Shown here: positions 6,738-14,500 of the stretch, piece after piece
Position numbering within the stretch: position 1 is the stretch's first letter
Layout: each line of letters begins with the position of its first letter
The notes under the pieces: model-generated
Seen by the model: the letters and a program-made list of their open reading frames with translations, nothing else
What the model was told of the DNA's origin: nothing
The model's database searches: none
Assembly (NCBI GenBank): GCA_947167315.1
Contig: CAMVHP010000015.1
Coordinates: 1 to 19,308 of the forward strand
Reading direction: 5' to 3'
Origin: RGIG8782 sp017475895
GTDB lineage: Bacteria; Pseudomonadota; Alphaproteobacteria; Rickettsiales; UBA1997
Length of the DNA: 19,308 nucleotides
Made by a program: the position numbers and the translations under genes

Positions 6738-7243
6738 TAATATGATATTCCGGACATTTTCTTACCGTTATTAAATTGCCCTCTAAATCTTAATTGATTG
6801 CCATATAATGTTCCTTGACCATTAAATTTATTATCGTTAAATTCACCTTCGTATTCTTTGTGTACACTACCATTTTTATAAATAACTTTTCCTTCAACTA
6901 TTTTACCATCTTCAAATCTACCTTTGCACACATTACCATTTGCACCGGTGAGTTTTCCAAAACCGTTTGGTTTACCATTTTCAAAATTACCATTATATAC
7001 GGCACCACTTGCGTAAGTGAGTTTTCCTTGACCATTATATTTACCGTTTTCAAATCTACCTTCGTATCTTTTTTCACATATTTGTCTACCATTTTCTGTG
7101 TGAACTATGTAGTACTCAGCATTTCCTGAAAATCGACTGAAGCTGAATTCATTATTATTAAGATTATTTTCTGGTGGCAATGGACCAGTGTCGCTGATAT
7201 ATCTTACACCTTTATCTTTATCGTAATAAATTTTTGTTATCAT
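6737..7243 (-). CDS. truncated morn4 product: N-terminal MORN array only
   Basis: This 168-residue frame has the family promoter and ATG. It encodes MITKIYYDKDKGVRYISDTG and five MORN units (YEGRFENGKYNGQG, YNGNFENGKPNGFG, CKGRFEDGKIVEG, YEGEFNDNKFNGQG, FRGQFNNGKK), then stops at SGISY because one base is missing relative to SGTAYLN in morn1. The catalytic-like block and C-terminal array are lost. If made, it would be a small soluble MORN protein. Confidence 0.55.
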   Translation of the reverse strand: MITKIYYDKDKGVRYISDTGPLPPENNLNNNEFSFSRFSGNAEYYIVHTENGRQICEKRYEGRFENGKYNGQGKLTYASGAVYNGNFENGKPNGFGKLTGANGNVCKGRFEDGKIVEGKVIYKNGSVHKEYEGEFNDNKFNGQGTLYGNQLRFRGQFNNGKKMSGISY

Positions 7244-7269
7244 ACCAACGCAGCTAATTATTCATGCAC

Positions 7270-7297
7270 ATTATATCAAAATTTTTACATAAATCAA
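7270..7297 (-). promoter_or_regulatory. sigma70 promoter of morn4
   Basis: On the minus strand TTGATT (7297-7292), 16 bp, TATAAT (7275-7270) with TGA before the -10, so the extended -10 is kept. The ATG is 26 nt beyond the -10. The bracketing inverted repeat is degraded here. Confidence 0.75.
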
Positions 7298-7315
7298 GTT
7301 TACTTCCATAATTTC

Positions 7316-8767
7316 TTAATATGGAAAATCACTTTTAACAGTACCAGGTTTGATGGTTTGTTGTGTTATTTTTTTAATTGCTTTTTCTAGACGATTTTCT
7401 ATATCATATTCATACCCAGTATCATTATGACGAATATACCGTATTTCAAGTATTTTTCCAAGTGTAACTGTGTATTTGTATACATTACCACTTACTGGGT
7501 GAGTGAGTTCTTCATAACCATTAAATATTCTGCCATTTTTAAATTCACCTTTGTGTATATCACCATTTGCAAAAACGAGTGTTCCTTCGCCATTAAATTT
7601 ACCATCTTCAAGCTGACCTTCATATGAGTCACCGTTTGGGAAAAGAATTTTTCCTTTACCATTATAACTATTCTCACAAGCAATAGTTACTTTTCCACTA
7701 TTATATGATAATAGTTTTAGATATTCATGTTTGTTTTTAATACTATCTAGCTTACTAATGACGTTTTTAATACTATTTAGCTTACTGATGACTTTACGTA
7801 ACCTTTCTTCTTTTGTTTGTATATCTTCTGCTTGTTTTTTTAGTTTATTGTATAAAATAAGATTATCTATTGCAATTCTTCCGTCTGATATATCATTGGC
7901 AAGTTCATTAGTTACTACTCTTGATGCTAAGACACAATTACCAATTGTTTGACCACCATAAGCTAATACATCAATATCATTATTTTTTAGTACTTCGACA
8001 GCTTCTTTATCATCATATATATTACCACCAGAAGTATCAATAATTACGAATTTACCGTCTTTATATATAATGCCAACGGCATGACCTTTAGGACATAACT
8101 CTGATGTTATAACCTTATCTGTATTTTTATATTTTTCGACAAACTTTTTAAAGTCTTCAAACTGGTCTTTGAATAGGATATTCCAATAGGCAAAATCTTG
8201 ATAGTTACTATATTGTATAATGTTATCATTAGTATTGATTAACGCTAAATTTGCTAATAATTTATCATAACTCCAGCTTTCCTTTTCATTAAAAGAACTA
8301 AACAGTTGTTTTACTTTTTCTTTTGTATTTTCTGTAATGTTGCTCCATTGTAATTTTCCATTTTTGTCAATGGTTAGAGTTACAACTTCTCCATCTAAAA
8401 AATATTCTATTATTGTTTTACCGTCATATTTTCTATCTAATTTGTAACATTTTTTATTTCCATGAGCTTCATTTAAATATGATGTTCCGGATATCATTTC
8501 ACTTCTATTAAATTTTCCTATAAATTTTAATTGAGGGGAATATAATGTTCCTTTGTCATCATAAGGTTCACCATTTACAAAATTGCCTTTATACATTTTT
8601 TCACACATTTGTTCGCCATTGCCTGTTGTATAAACTATATAGAACTCAGCATTTCCCGAAAATTGACTGAGGTCGATTTTATTATTAATATCATTTTCTG
8701 TTGATAATGGACCGGTGTCACTGGTATATGTTACATTTTTATTTACATCATAATAAATTTTTTTCAT
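7316..8767 (-). CDS. MORN-repeat protein with candidate CE-clan cysteine protease-like domain (morn5)
   Basis: This intact 483-residue member begins MKKIYYDVNKNVTYTSDTGP. It has only two N-terminal MORN units (YKGNFVNGEPYDDKG, FIGKFNRSEM), the central block (LTIDKNGKLQWSN), then His229 (GHAVGIIYKDG), Asp244 (IIDTSGG), Gln273 and Cys278 (GQTIGNCVLAS). The linker contains an internal duplication (KVISKLNSIKN followed by VISKLDSIKN). The C-terminal MORN array is short, two clear units, and ends in a family-atypical tail (TVKSDFPY) without the QQDI motif found after morn2-4. The stop overlaps a small stem (7304-7310 and 7320-7326). There is no signal peptide. As an unbroken copy through the His/Cys block it is the best candidate, with morn2, for an active enzyme. 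Confidence 0.88.
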   Translation of the reverse strand: MKKIYYDVNKNVTYTSDTGPLSTENDINNKIDLSQFSGNAEFYIVYTTGNGEQMCEKMYKGNFVNGEPYDDKGTLYSPQLKFIGKFNRSEMISGTSYLNEAHGNKKCYKLDRKYDGKTIIEYFLDGEVVTLTIDKNGKLQWSNITENTKEKVKQLFSSFNEKESWSYDKLLANLALINTNDNIIQYSNYQDFAYWNILFKDQFEDFKKFVEKYKNTDKVITSELCPKGHAVGIIYKDGKFVIIDTSGGNIYDDKEAVEVLKNNDIDVLAYGGQTIGNCVLASRVVTNELANDISDGRIAIDNLILYNKLKKQAEDIQTKEERLRKVISKLNSIKNVISKLDSIKNKHEYLKLLSYNSGKVTIACENSYNGKGKILFPNGDSYEGQLEDGKFNGEGTLVFANGDIHKGEFKNGRIFNGYEELTHPVSGNVYKYTVTLGKILEIRYIRHNDTGYEYDIENRLEKAIKKITQQTIKPGTVKSDFPY

Positions 8768-8795
8768 ACTAACATAGTTAATTATTTATATATAT

Positions 8796-8823
8796 ATTAT
8801 ACCATTTTTTTGCATAAAGTCAA
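8796..8823 (-). promoter_or_regulatory. sigma70 promoter of morn5
   Basis: On the minus strand TTGACT (8823-8818), 16 bp, TATAAT (8801-8796) with TGG before the -10. The gap to the ATG is 28 nt, two more than in the other four, because of an extended TA run. Confidence 0.83.
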
Positions 8824-8891
8824 TTTAATAGTTAATACAATAGCCACAATATTACTGGACTAATCAAAATAAAAACAATATTATTTTTTTA

Positions 8892-8920
8892 TTGAAAATT
8901 ATGAAAGATAAAACTATAAT
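8892..8920 (+). promoter_or_regulatory. promoter of tRNA-Leu
   Basis: TTGAAA (8892-8897), 17 bp, TATAAT (8915-8920). The tRNA begins 12 nt after the -10, as expected for a short 5' leader. It is back to back with the morn5 promoter, 68 bp apart. Confidence 0.8.
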
Positions 8921-8932
8921 GTCACTGTTAGT

Positions 8933-9017
8933 GCGGTCATGGCGGAACTGGTAGACGCGCAATGTTGAGGTCGTTGTCCCGCGAGGGGTGGAGGTTCAAG
9001 TCCTCTTGGCCGCACCA
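8933..9017 (+). tRNA. tRNA-Leu, anticodon GAG
   Basis: A full cloverleaf can be drawn. The acceptor GCGGTCA (8933-8939) pairs with TGGCCGC (9007-9013), with one G-T pair. The D arm is GCG...CGC with the AACTGGTAGA loop. The anticodon stem CAATG/CGTTG holds loop TTGAGGT with anticodon GAG at 8967-8969. The long variable arm TCCCGCGAGGGG marks a class II tRNA (Leu), and the T arm is GGAGG-TTCAAGT-CCTCT. Discriminator A and an encoded CCA close the gene at 9017. It converges with hisS, 13 nt apart. Confidence 0.95.
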
Positions 9018-9030
9018 CAGGTGTATTTAT

Positions 9031-10263
9031 TTACCCATTTACAAAATCAAATATTTTTTCAACTGTAACTTTACTTTCAATACCTTTATCCATGTTTTTT
9101 ACGGTCAAAACGCCGCTGTTAACTTCCTCATCTCCAACTATAATTGTATATTTACTGTCGATCTTGTTGGCAATGTTCATCTTTTTTTTCATGTTGTTGG
9201 CATAAACCAATTCAACAGTCACGTTATTTTTTAAAAATTCACTTTTTAATTTTAAACAATAGTCAATTTCGCTTTCGTCAACCGGAATTATGGAGATTGG
9301 TCTATTTTCTTTCAATTCCTTATTTGTAAGAAGTATTAATCTTTCCACTCCGGCAGCAAGACCAACGGCTGGCGTATCCTGTCCTCCCATTTGTCTCATC
9401 AATTTGTCATATCTACCACCAGCAAAAACCGTTCCCTGTGCTCCCAAATCATTTGTGGTAAACTCAAACACGGTTGATGTGTAGTAGTCGAGCCCTCTAA
9501 CTAGATTTACGTTAACCTTAAAATTAATACCTAAAAGTGCTAATTTTTCTAATATATTATCAAAAAACGCTCTGTCGTCGTCAGTGTAGAAATTATTTAT
9601 AACCGGTGCATCCTTTAGTAACTTTTTGTCACACTCCTCCTTCGAATCCAATATTCTTAAAATATTGTTTTCTAGCCTAATTTTGCTGTCATCCGATAGG
9701 TCGTTTTTGTATTTGTTAAAATACGTTCTCAGAACATCTTCATATTTAGTTCTGCTTTCAGCACAACCCAGTGAATTAATTTCAAGAGATATATTCTTTA
9801 AACCTATTGATTTTAGTATATTGTTTGCCATTTGCAAAACATCTACGTCGGCGAGGTAGCTACCATTACCAAAATATTCAAAATTTATTTGGTTAAATTG
9901 TCTGTATCTACCCTTTTGCGGTCTCTCGTATCTAAAAAGTGGTCCGTAGGAAAACAGTTTCATTGGAAAATTATTTGTCAGTTCCGGATTACTTAAAATC
10001 GCTCTAACTATTCCAGCCGTAAATTCTGGCCTTAGACTTAAGGAATTATCACTTCTGTCTTTAAATTTATATATTTCTTTGGTTACCACGTCGGATGTGT
10101 CACCTAAATTTCTTTCAAATACGTCGCTGAATTCAAAAATCGGCGTCGATATTTCTCTGAAGTTATGAATTTTTGATATTTCTCTTGCTGTGTTAACTAT
10201 GAAATTAAATTTATTAATATCATCACCAAACATATCTCTGGTGCCTCTAACTGCTTGTATCAT
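9031..10263 (-). CDS. hisS: Histidyl-tRNA synthetase
   Basis: This class II synthetase charges tRNA-His in the cytoplasm using ATP. The 410-residue length is normal for bacterial HisRS. Visible signatures are the N-terminal VRGTRDMFGDD (residues 5-15), SLRPEFTAG (76-84; bacteria usually have LRPEGTAG, while Rickettsia-type enzymes have F), motif 2 FRYERPQKGRYRQF (110-123), the histidine-binding LVRGLDYYT (254-262), AGGRYD (281-286) and motif 3 GLAAGVERL (301-309). The C-terminal anticodon-binding domain starts at about residue 325. The ATG at 10263 gives the canonical MIQAVRGTRD start. The gene lies downstream of the KAP NTPase by 94 nt and runs convergently into tRNA-Leu. No terminator with a T-tract is seen between them; the tRNA hairpins may stop transcription. 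Confidence 0.97.
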   Translation of the reverse strand: MIQAVRGTRDMFGDDINKFNFIVNTAREISKIHNFREISTPIFEFSDVFERNLGDTSDVVTKEIYKFKDRSDNSLSLRPEFTAGIVRAILSNPELTNNFPMKLFSYGPLFRYERPQKGRYRQFNQINFEYFGNGSYLADVDVLQMANNILKSIGLKNISLEINSLGCAESRTKYEDVLRTYFNKYKNDLSDDSKIRLENNILRILDSKEECDKKLLKDAPVINNFYTDDDRAFFDNILEKLALLGINFKVNVNLVRGLDYYTSTVFEFTTNDLGAQGTVFAGGRYDKLMRQMGGQDTPAVGLAAGVERLILLTNKELKENRPISIIPVDESEIDYCLKLKSEFLKNNVTVELVYANNMKKKMNIANKIDSKYTIIVGDEEVNSGVLTVKNMDKGIESKVTVEKIFDFVNG

Positions 10264-10292
10264 ATCAAAAACTCATTGTTTAACTGCTGGCA

Positions 10293-10320
10293 ATGCTACC
10301 GCCTTATTTTAGTAAGTCAA
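10293..10320 (-). promoter_or_regulatory. possible hisS promoter
   Basis: On the minus strand TTGACT (10320-10315) is followed after 16 bp by TAGCAT (10298-10293), a poor -10. The -35 is identical to that of the MORN genes. The leader would be about 25 nt. Read-through from the upstream NTPase gene is the alternative. Confidence 0.3.
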
Positions 10321-10357
10321 TTAAAATAAACGATACAAATAATAAACAGTATTAATT

Positions 10358-12598
10358 TTAATTTTGTTTACTGCGTAAAAGCGCCGAGTAAACTTTATCT
10401 TTTTTGTTAATATTTTTCTTTTTGAACGCTTGTATTATTTCATTAATTTCCAGTGGATATAGGGTATTGGGATTTATAAATGACACAATATCACCATTGA
10501 TATATCTTTTAATCATGCGGTATTCGCAAAATATATACAGCAATGAAAAATATTTATCAAAAATATCTCTTTTGAAATCCATAAATTTATTGGTTTTTAT
10601 GTAATCATCAACCGTGTTGCTGTGCCTAAATTTATTGTTTTTTGTTGCTGCTATTTTTTCATTTATATATCTAAAAATATTGTAAATTTGTAATTTAGAA
10701 TCCAGGGTGTTCCCCATGAGATAATCTAACAATTTTTTATCACCTATTATTTTATCTATGTAGTCATAAATAACTTTATTTATATATTCCTTATATTTAT
10801 CAGTATCATTCTTGTTCTTAGTCATATCAAAGAGAGACCATTTCATGAAACTGATTATTTTTATGATATAAAAATAATTGAAGTAATCTTTTTCATCCAA
10901 TATGGAACAGAATGTGCCAACAACACGATATATATCGTTGTACTTTAAACATTCCAACAGAATGTTTACAACGTAACCTCTGGTGCTATGTCGTAGACTA
11001 CTGTAGGCATATAACCATACAATACTTTTTAGAAAATCTGTACCAAAAACTGAGTGTATGTTAACTGAGTCAACTCTATTGTTTAGCTTCAACAGGAAGC
11101 TTTCCGCTGTTTTGTAAATATCTGTTTTATTACCACTTAACAGTGTTGTTGTGAAGTTTTTAGTAAATAACTCATAATTGTTTATGCTACTAAACAAGTT
11201 TTTAAAGCTGTTTTCACCTATGATATTACCGTTTAAATCATAGTTGAAATAGTAATTGAAATAATCGAAGTAGCCAACACCATATGACTCCTTTAGCGTG
11301 TCTTCATCGTATTTATAATTGTTGTCTAAGTGTGTTAATACATAGGGGAACATATCACTCAAAAGATGTTTTATGTTTTCTTCGCTGTTATTTTTTACTA
11401 AACCTAAAAGTTTTGAAAACAGGTCGCTATTGTAATCAATCTTCAGGTTGTTTCTCGTCAAAAATCTCTTGCTTTTTCTAATTTCTCTATATAAATCGTT
11501 TTCGAAAAACCTCAAAACTTCAAGAAAAAAGAAGTCTTTTCTATTGAAATCAAAGTTATTTTTTCCAAGATTTTTAACCGCTAAAGTGTAGTTGACACCG
11601 AAGCTGTCAAGAAATGTGTATATTTTATTCAGCGACATAAAATAGCTTTTTATATATTTGAAGGAATCAAAAAATCCAATATCTATATTGTACCTATCCT
11701 GTAGCTCATCCTGTACAAAAATTGTTAGAATATCATCAGTTATTGGTGGTAAATCAAGCTGGATATTTACACAATTATCAATAAAATCTGTTCCTTTATA
11801 CAAATTTGTATTTAGTAAATTACTTACAATATTTTTGTCATAGAACAAAACAAATACGAATTTGTTAAGACTAGAATTATTATTGATAAACTGCATCAGA
11901 AGTTTAATTTGATTTGTATCTAATATGTCGAAGTTATCGAAAAAAACTACTATTTTGCTGTAGGGACAGTTTCTATTTATGTACTTTTGTAATTTCATTT
12001 TTGAATAGTCATAGCTTCCTATTTCGCTGTAGTACAAAATATAACGCATGGCATCAATTTTTGATGTGATTTTTGCTAAAACATCCATAAGTACTGACAA
12101 ACTTACCTTTCCCATCTGAACTCCGATGACGAAAAATATCGAAAACATCATTGACGGTAGCCTAAGAAAAATACTCTGGTAGAAAAAACCAATCACCAAC
12201 ATTGCAAATATAAATATAAATAATACCGGCGATTTGTTATTTTTTACAAAATTAAGTACACTATCGCTTTTTTTCTTTTCCTTCACCACATCGGTTAGAC
12301 TATTTAAAAATACTTTATTTAAATCCTTTTGATTTTGGAAAACTACGGAATTGAAATCCAGTATTACTCTTTCTTTTCTCCTGCTGCTGTGCAGTAGTTC
12401 TTCTATTATCAGGTTCTTTGTGGAGGTCTTACCTTCTCCCCACTTACCATTTATGGCTATTGTAAAAGATCTATCTTCGACCGACGTGTCTTTGATTATA
12501 TTTGAAACATAGCTAACAAAATATCTTCTGTTTAATTTGTCATCCTCTATGTTTTGTATTGGCTGTTGTTTAGCGTTTTTTAATTCTGAAAACATCAT
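10358..12598 (-). CDS. KAP-family P-loop NTPase with two membrane segments
   Basis: This 746-residue protein has Walker A GKWGEGKTS (residues 51-59) and Walker B IVVFFDNFD (216-224). Two strongly hydrophobic stretches lie between them (about 123-140 and 147-168), a KAP hallmark: membrane segments inserted into the NTPase domain so that it sits on the cytoplasmic face. Later segments resemble KAP proteins (LEVLRFFENDLYREI). In Walker B the second acidic residue of the usual DD pair is Asn222. The C-terminal half (about 400-746) is Tyr/Asn/Lys-rich and not recognised. KAP proteins include phage-exclusion (PifA) and eukaryotic signalling members, so the role could be defence or membrane organisation; this cannot be settled from sequence. 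ATGs at 12598 and 12595 are both possible starts; neither has a Shine-Dalgarno. A weak A+T-rich stem (10341-10370) lies around the stop. Confidence 0.82.
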   Translation of the reverse strand: MMFSELKNAKQQPIQNIEDDKLNRRYFVSYVSNIIKDTSVEDRSFTIAINGKWGEGKTSTKNLIIEELLHSSRRKERVILDFNSVVFQNQKDLNKVFLNSLTDVVKEKKKSDSVLNFVKNNKSPVLFIFIFAMLVIGFFYQSIFLRLPSMMFSIFFVIGVQMGKVSLSVLMDVLAKITSKIDAMRYILYYSEIGSYDYSKMKLQKYINRNCPYSKIVVFFDNFDILDTNQIKLLMQFINNNSSLNKFVFVLFYDKNIVSNLLNTNLYKGTDFIDNCVNIQLDLPPITDDILTIFVQDELQDRYNIDIGFFDSFKYIKSYFMSLNKIYTFLDSFGVNYTLAVKNLGKNNFDFNRKDFFFLEVLRFFENDLYREIRKSKRFLTRNNLKIDYNSDLFSKLLGLVKNNSEENIKHLLSDMFPYVLTHLDNNYKYDEDTLKESYGVGYFDYFNYYFNYDLNGNIIGENSFKNLFSSINNYELFTKNFTTTLLSGNKTDIYKTAESFLLKLNNRVDSVNIHSVFGTDFLKSIVWLYAYSSLRHSTRGYVVNILLECLKYNDIYRVVGTFCSILDEKDYFNYFYIIKIISFMKWSLFDMTKNKNDTDKYKEYINKVIYDYIDKIIGDKKLLDYLMGNTLDSKLQIYNIFRYINEKIAATKNNKFRHSNTVDDYIKTNKFMDFKRDIFDKYFSLLYIFCEYRMIKRYINGDIVSFINPNTLYPLEINEIIQAFKKKNINKKDKVYSALLRSKQN

Positions 12599-12621
12599 AA
12601 AAAAAGTTAATTTACAGCGGT

Positions 12622-12650
12622 ACTATAAATAATATGTTGATGTTTATCAA
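12622..12650 (-). promoter_or_regulatory. sigma70 promoter of the KAP NTPase gene
   Basis: On the minus strand TTGATA (12650-12645), 17 bp, TATAGT (12627-12622); each box differs from consensus at one base. The ATG lies 23 nt beyond the -10, so the leader is very short, as in the MORN genes. It separates this gene from the tsaE operon upstream. Confidence 0.65.
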
Positions 12651-12688
12651 AAGTATTTGTATATTTAGATAAATATTGTTACATTTGC

Positions 12689-13114
12689 CTATTCACTGAT
12701 AATAATCTCTCTTTTATCATCATTTATGATATTTATATTTATATCGATGGTTCTTTGTTTTGGTAATAAATCAAGGATGATGTTCGGCCACTCTATAAGC
12801 GACACATTGTTAAAGGCATCTTCTAAATCTAATTCGTACAACTCTTCAGTTTTTTTTATTCGGTACAGATCAAAATGATAGATGTCAAAATTTTTTGTGC
12901 TGTAGGTTTTAACTATATTAAATGTAGGACTTACAACCGAAATATTTTTTTTACCTTCAATTTTATTAAAATAATTTATAAAAGCATTTGAAAAAAAAGT
13001 TTTTCCGGCACCCAAATCACCATTTAGCAATATTATATCGCCAACGTTTGTTTTGCTTGCTATATTTTCGGCAAATTTTACCATATCTTGCTGTGTATTT
13101 ACTATAGTTTTCAT
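12689..13114 (-). CDS. tsaE: tRNA threonylcarbamoyladenosine biosynthesis ATPase TsaE
   Basis: TsaE is the small P-loop ATPase that works with TsaB and TsaD to make N6-threonylcarbamoyladenosine at position 37 of ANN-decoding tRNAs in the cytoplasm. The 141-residue length is typical. Walker A is GDLGAGKT (residues 32-39); SPTF (62-65), HFDLYR (80-85), ELYELDLED (91-99) and SLIEWP (105-110) are family signatures. The ATG at 13114 overlaps the TGA of radA as ATGA, so translation is likely coupled. It is the last gene of the operon. After the stop there is only a 7-bp A+T stem (12661-12676) without a convincing T-tract. Confidence 0.95.
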   Translation of the reverse strand: MKTIVNTQQDMVKFAENIASKTNVGDIILLNGDLGAGKTFFSNAFINYFNKIEGKKNISVVSPTFNIVKTYSTKNFDIYHFDLYRIKKTEELYELDLEDAFNNVSLIEWPNIILDLLPKQRTIDININIINDDKREIIISE

Positions 13115-14493
13115 TTGTTTTTGAAAAATATTGATAAATCTCTTATGTGCTTTACGGTTATAATTTCAAGTTTGAATTTATCTTTTTTAAAGGACTTTAA
13201 TTTATTTATACCATCCGGAACTATTGCTCTGGAAAAGCCTAATTTTTCTGCTTCTTTTAATCTATATTCTATCTGCGACACCATTCTAACTTCACCAGAT
13301 AAACCTATTTCTCCCATAAACACCCAATTTCTTGGTATAGCAATATCCTTAAAGGCTGAAATTAGAGCAACAGCAACCGCCAAGTCAACTGCAGGTTCGC
13401 TTATTTTTAGACCTCCAACAACATTTAAATATACCTCTTTATCATACAAATTTATACCAAATCTGGTGCTAACAACCGCTATCACCATTGCCAATCTGTT
13501 TTGATCCCAACCAACAACCGCTCGTCTAGGACTCGCCATATAGGATGGCGATAAAAGTGCTTGTATTTCCGCTAACAATGGTCTTGTGCCTTCAATACCA
13601 CCAAAAACAGCAGAACCGCTGACTAAATCCTCTCTAGATGACAAAAACAATTCAGATGGATTCGATATTTCCTGAAGCCCAAAATCATGCATTTCAAAAA
13701 TTCCAATTTCATTTGCTGCTCCAAATCTATTTTTTATACTTCGCAATATTCTAAATTGGTAATCTTTGTCACCCTCAAAATACAGTACCGTATCAACCAT
13801 ATGTTCAAGAACCTTTGGACCAGCTATTTGTCCATCTTTATTTACGTGACTTACTATTAGAAGTGCTATATTTTTAGTTTTTGCTATATTTATTAATTCA
13901 TTTCCACAAACTCTTACCTGTGAAACTGTGCCGGCGGCTGAGGCTATATCCGGATTAAAAATTGTTTGTATGGAGTCTATAACCACAACCTGTGGTTGTT
14001 CCGTCAATATCGCTTTTATTATGTCATTTATGCATGTGGCGGAGGCCAGTTTTAGTCTTGACTTTTCCAACTGTAACCTCTGTGCTCTTATTCTGACCTG
14101 ATTTGTGGATTCCTCTCCCGAAATATAAATGGCATTACAGCCATTGTTGGCTATGCTACACAAAGTTTGCAACAGTAGTGTTGACTTACCAATTCCTGGG
14201 TCACCACCTATCAACACGGCGGAACCCTTTACAAGTCCACCGCCTAAAACTCTATTTAATTCCTCTATTCCGGTGTTGTATCTTGGTGTGTCGCTAATGC
14301 CGGCATCTAGACTTTCAAATTTTATTTCACTTGCATTTGATAGTGTTTTTGTTATGTCGGCGTTTTGCGTAATCAAGCCACCTTCTTCCTTTTCCTCTGT
14401 GATGGTGTTCCATTCACCGCATTCGCTACACTTCCCGCTCCATTTTTTATGGATTGCCCCGCAACTTTGACATATAAAAACACTTTTTGTCAT
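13111..14493 (-). CDS. radA: DNA repair protein RadA (Sms)
   Basis: RadA is a RecA-like hexameric DNA motor that promotes branch migration during recombinational repair. The 460-residue protein has the N-terminal C4 zinc finger (Cys8, Cys11, Cys22, Cys25), Walker A GDPGIGKST (97-105), Walker B VVVIDSI (169-175), the diagnostic KNRFG (254-258) and the C-terminal Lon-protease-like domain (about 280-460, with GEIGLSGEVR). All key residues are present. The ATG is 7 nt after the stop of the large coiled-coil gene and the TGA stop overlaps the tsaE start, so it is the middle gene of an operon. The TGA stop also shows that TGA is not recoded to Trp. No separate promoter is visible. Confidence 0.97.
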   Translation of the reverse strand: MTKSVFICQSCGAIHKKWSGKCSECGEWNTITEEKEEGGLITQNADITKTLSNASEIKFESLDAGISDTPRYNTGIEELNRVLGGGLVKGSAVLIGGDPGIGKSTLLLQTLCSIANNGCNAIYISGEESTNQVRIRAQRLQLEKSRLKLASATCINDIIKAILTEQPQVVVIDSIQTIFNPDIASAAGTVSQVRVCGNELINIAKTKNIALLIVSHVNKDGQIAGPKVLEHMVDTVLYFEGDKDYQFRILRSIKNRFGAANEIGIFEMHDFGLQEISNPSELFLSSREDLVSGSAVFGGIEGTRPLLAEIQALLSPSYMASPRRAVVGWDQNRLAMVIAVVSTRFGINLYDKEVYLNVVGGLKISEPAVDLAVAVALISAFKDIAIPRNWVFMGEIGLSGEVRMVSQIEYRLKEAEKLGFSRAIVPDGINKLKSFKKDKFKLEIITVKHIRDLSIFFKNK

Positions 14494-14500
14494 AGTGGTA

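Larger units (their letters stand above)
5315..7243 (-). pseudogene. MORN / CE-clan-like protein broken by a single-base loss (morn4)
   Basis: The family ATG at 7243 opens a frame that stops after 168 codons at 6737, where the coding run TATTTAAAT of morn1 is TATTAAAT. Adding one base restores an open frame without stops down to 5337, about 635 residues in all. The repaired protein has five N-terminal MORN units, the central block, His300, Asp315, Gln343, Cys348, a helical linker nearly identical to that of morn1, and about six C-terminal MORN units. In the His/Cys block it differs from the others by HVV instead of HAV, DTSD instead of DTSG, and QKIGNC instead of QTIGNC, which fits relaxed selection. 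Near its 3' end the tail PLYNPRNNKQQDIF-stop (to 5315) is out of frame by one more step. The promoter is intact. Confidence 0.75.

Noticed and set aside
8933..9017. tRNA-Leu as an integration site for the MORN array
   Set aside because: The array lies on the 5' side of the tRNA. No duplicated 3' tRNA fragment and no integrase gene are present in the window.
13111..13114. Alternative genetic code with TGA as Trp
   Set aside because: radA ends at TGA exactly where the family should end, and Trp is encoded by TGG in the genes read here.
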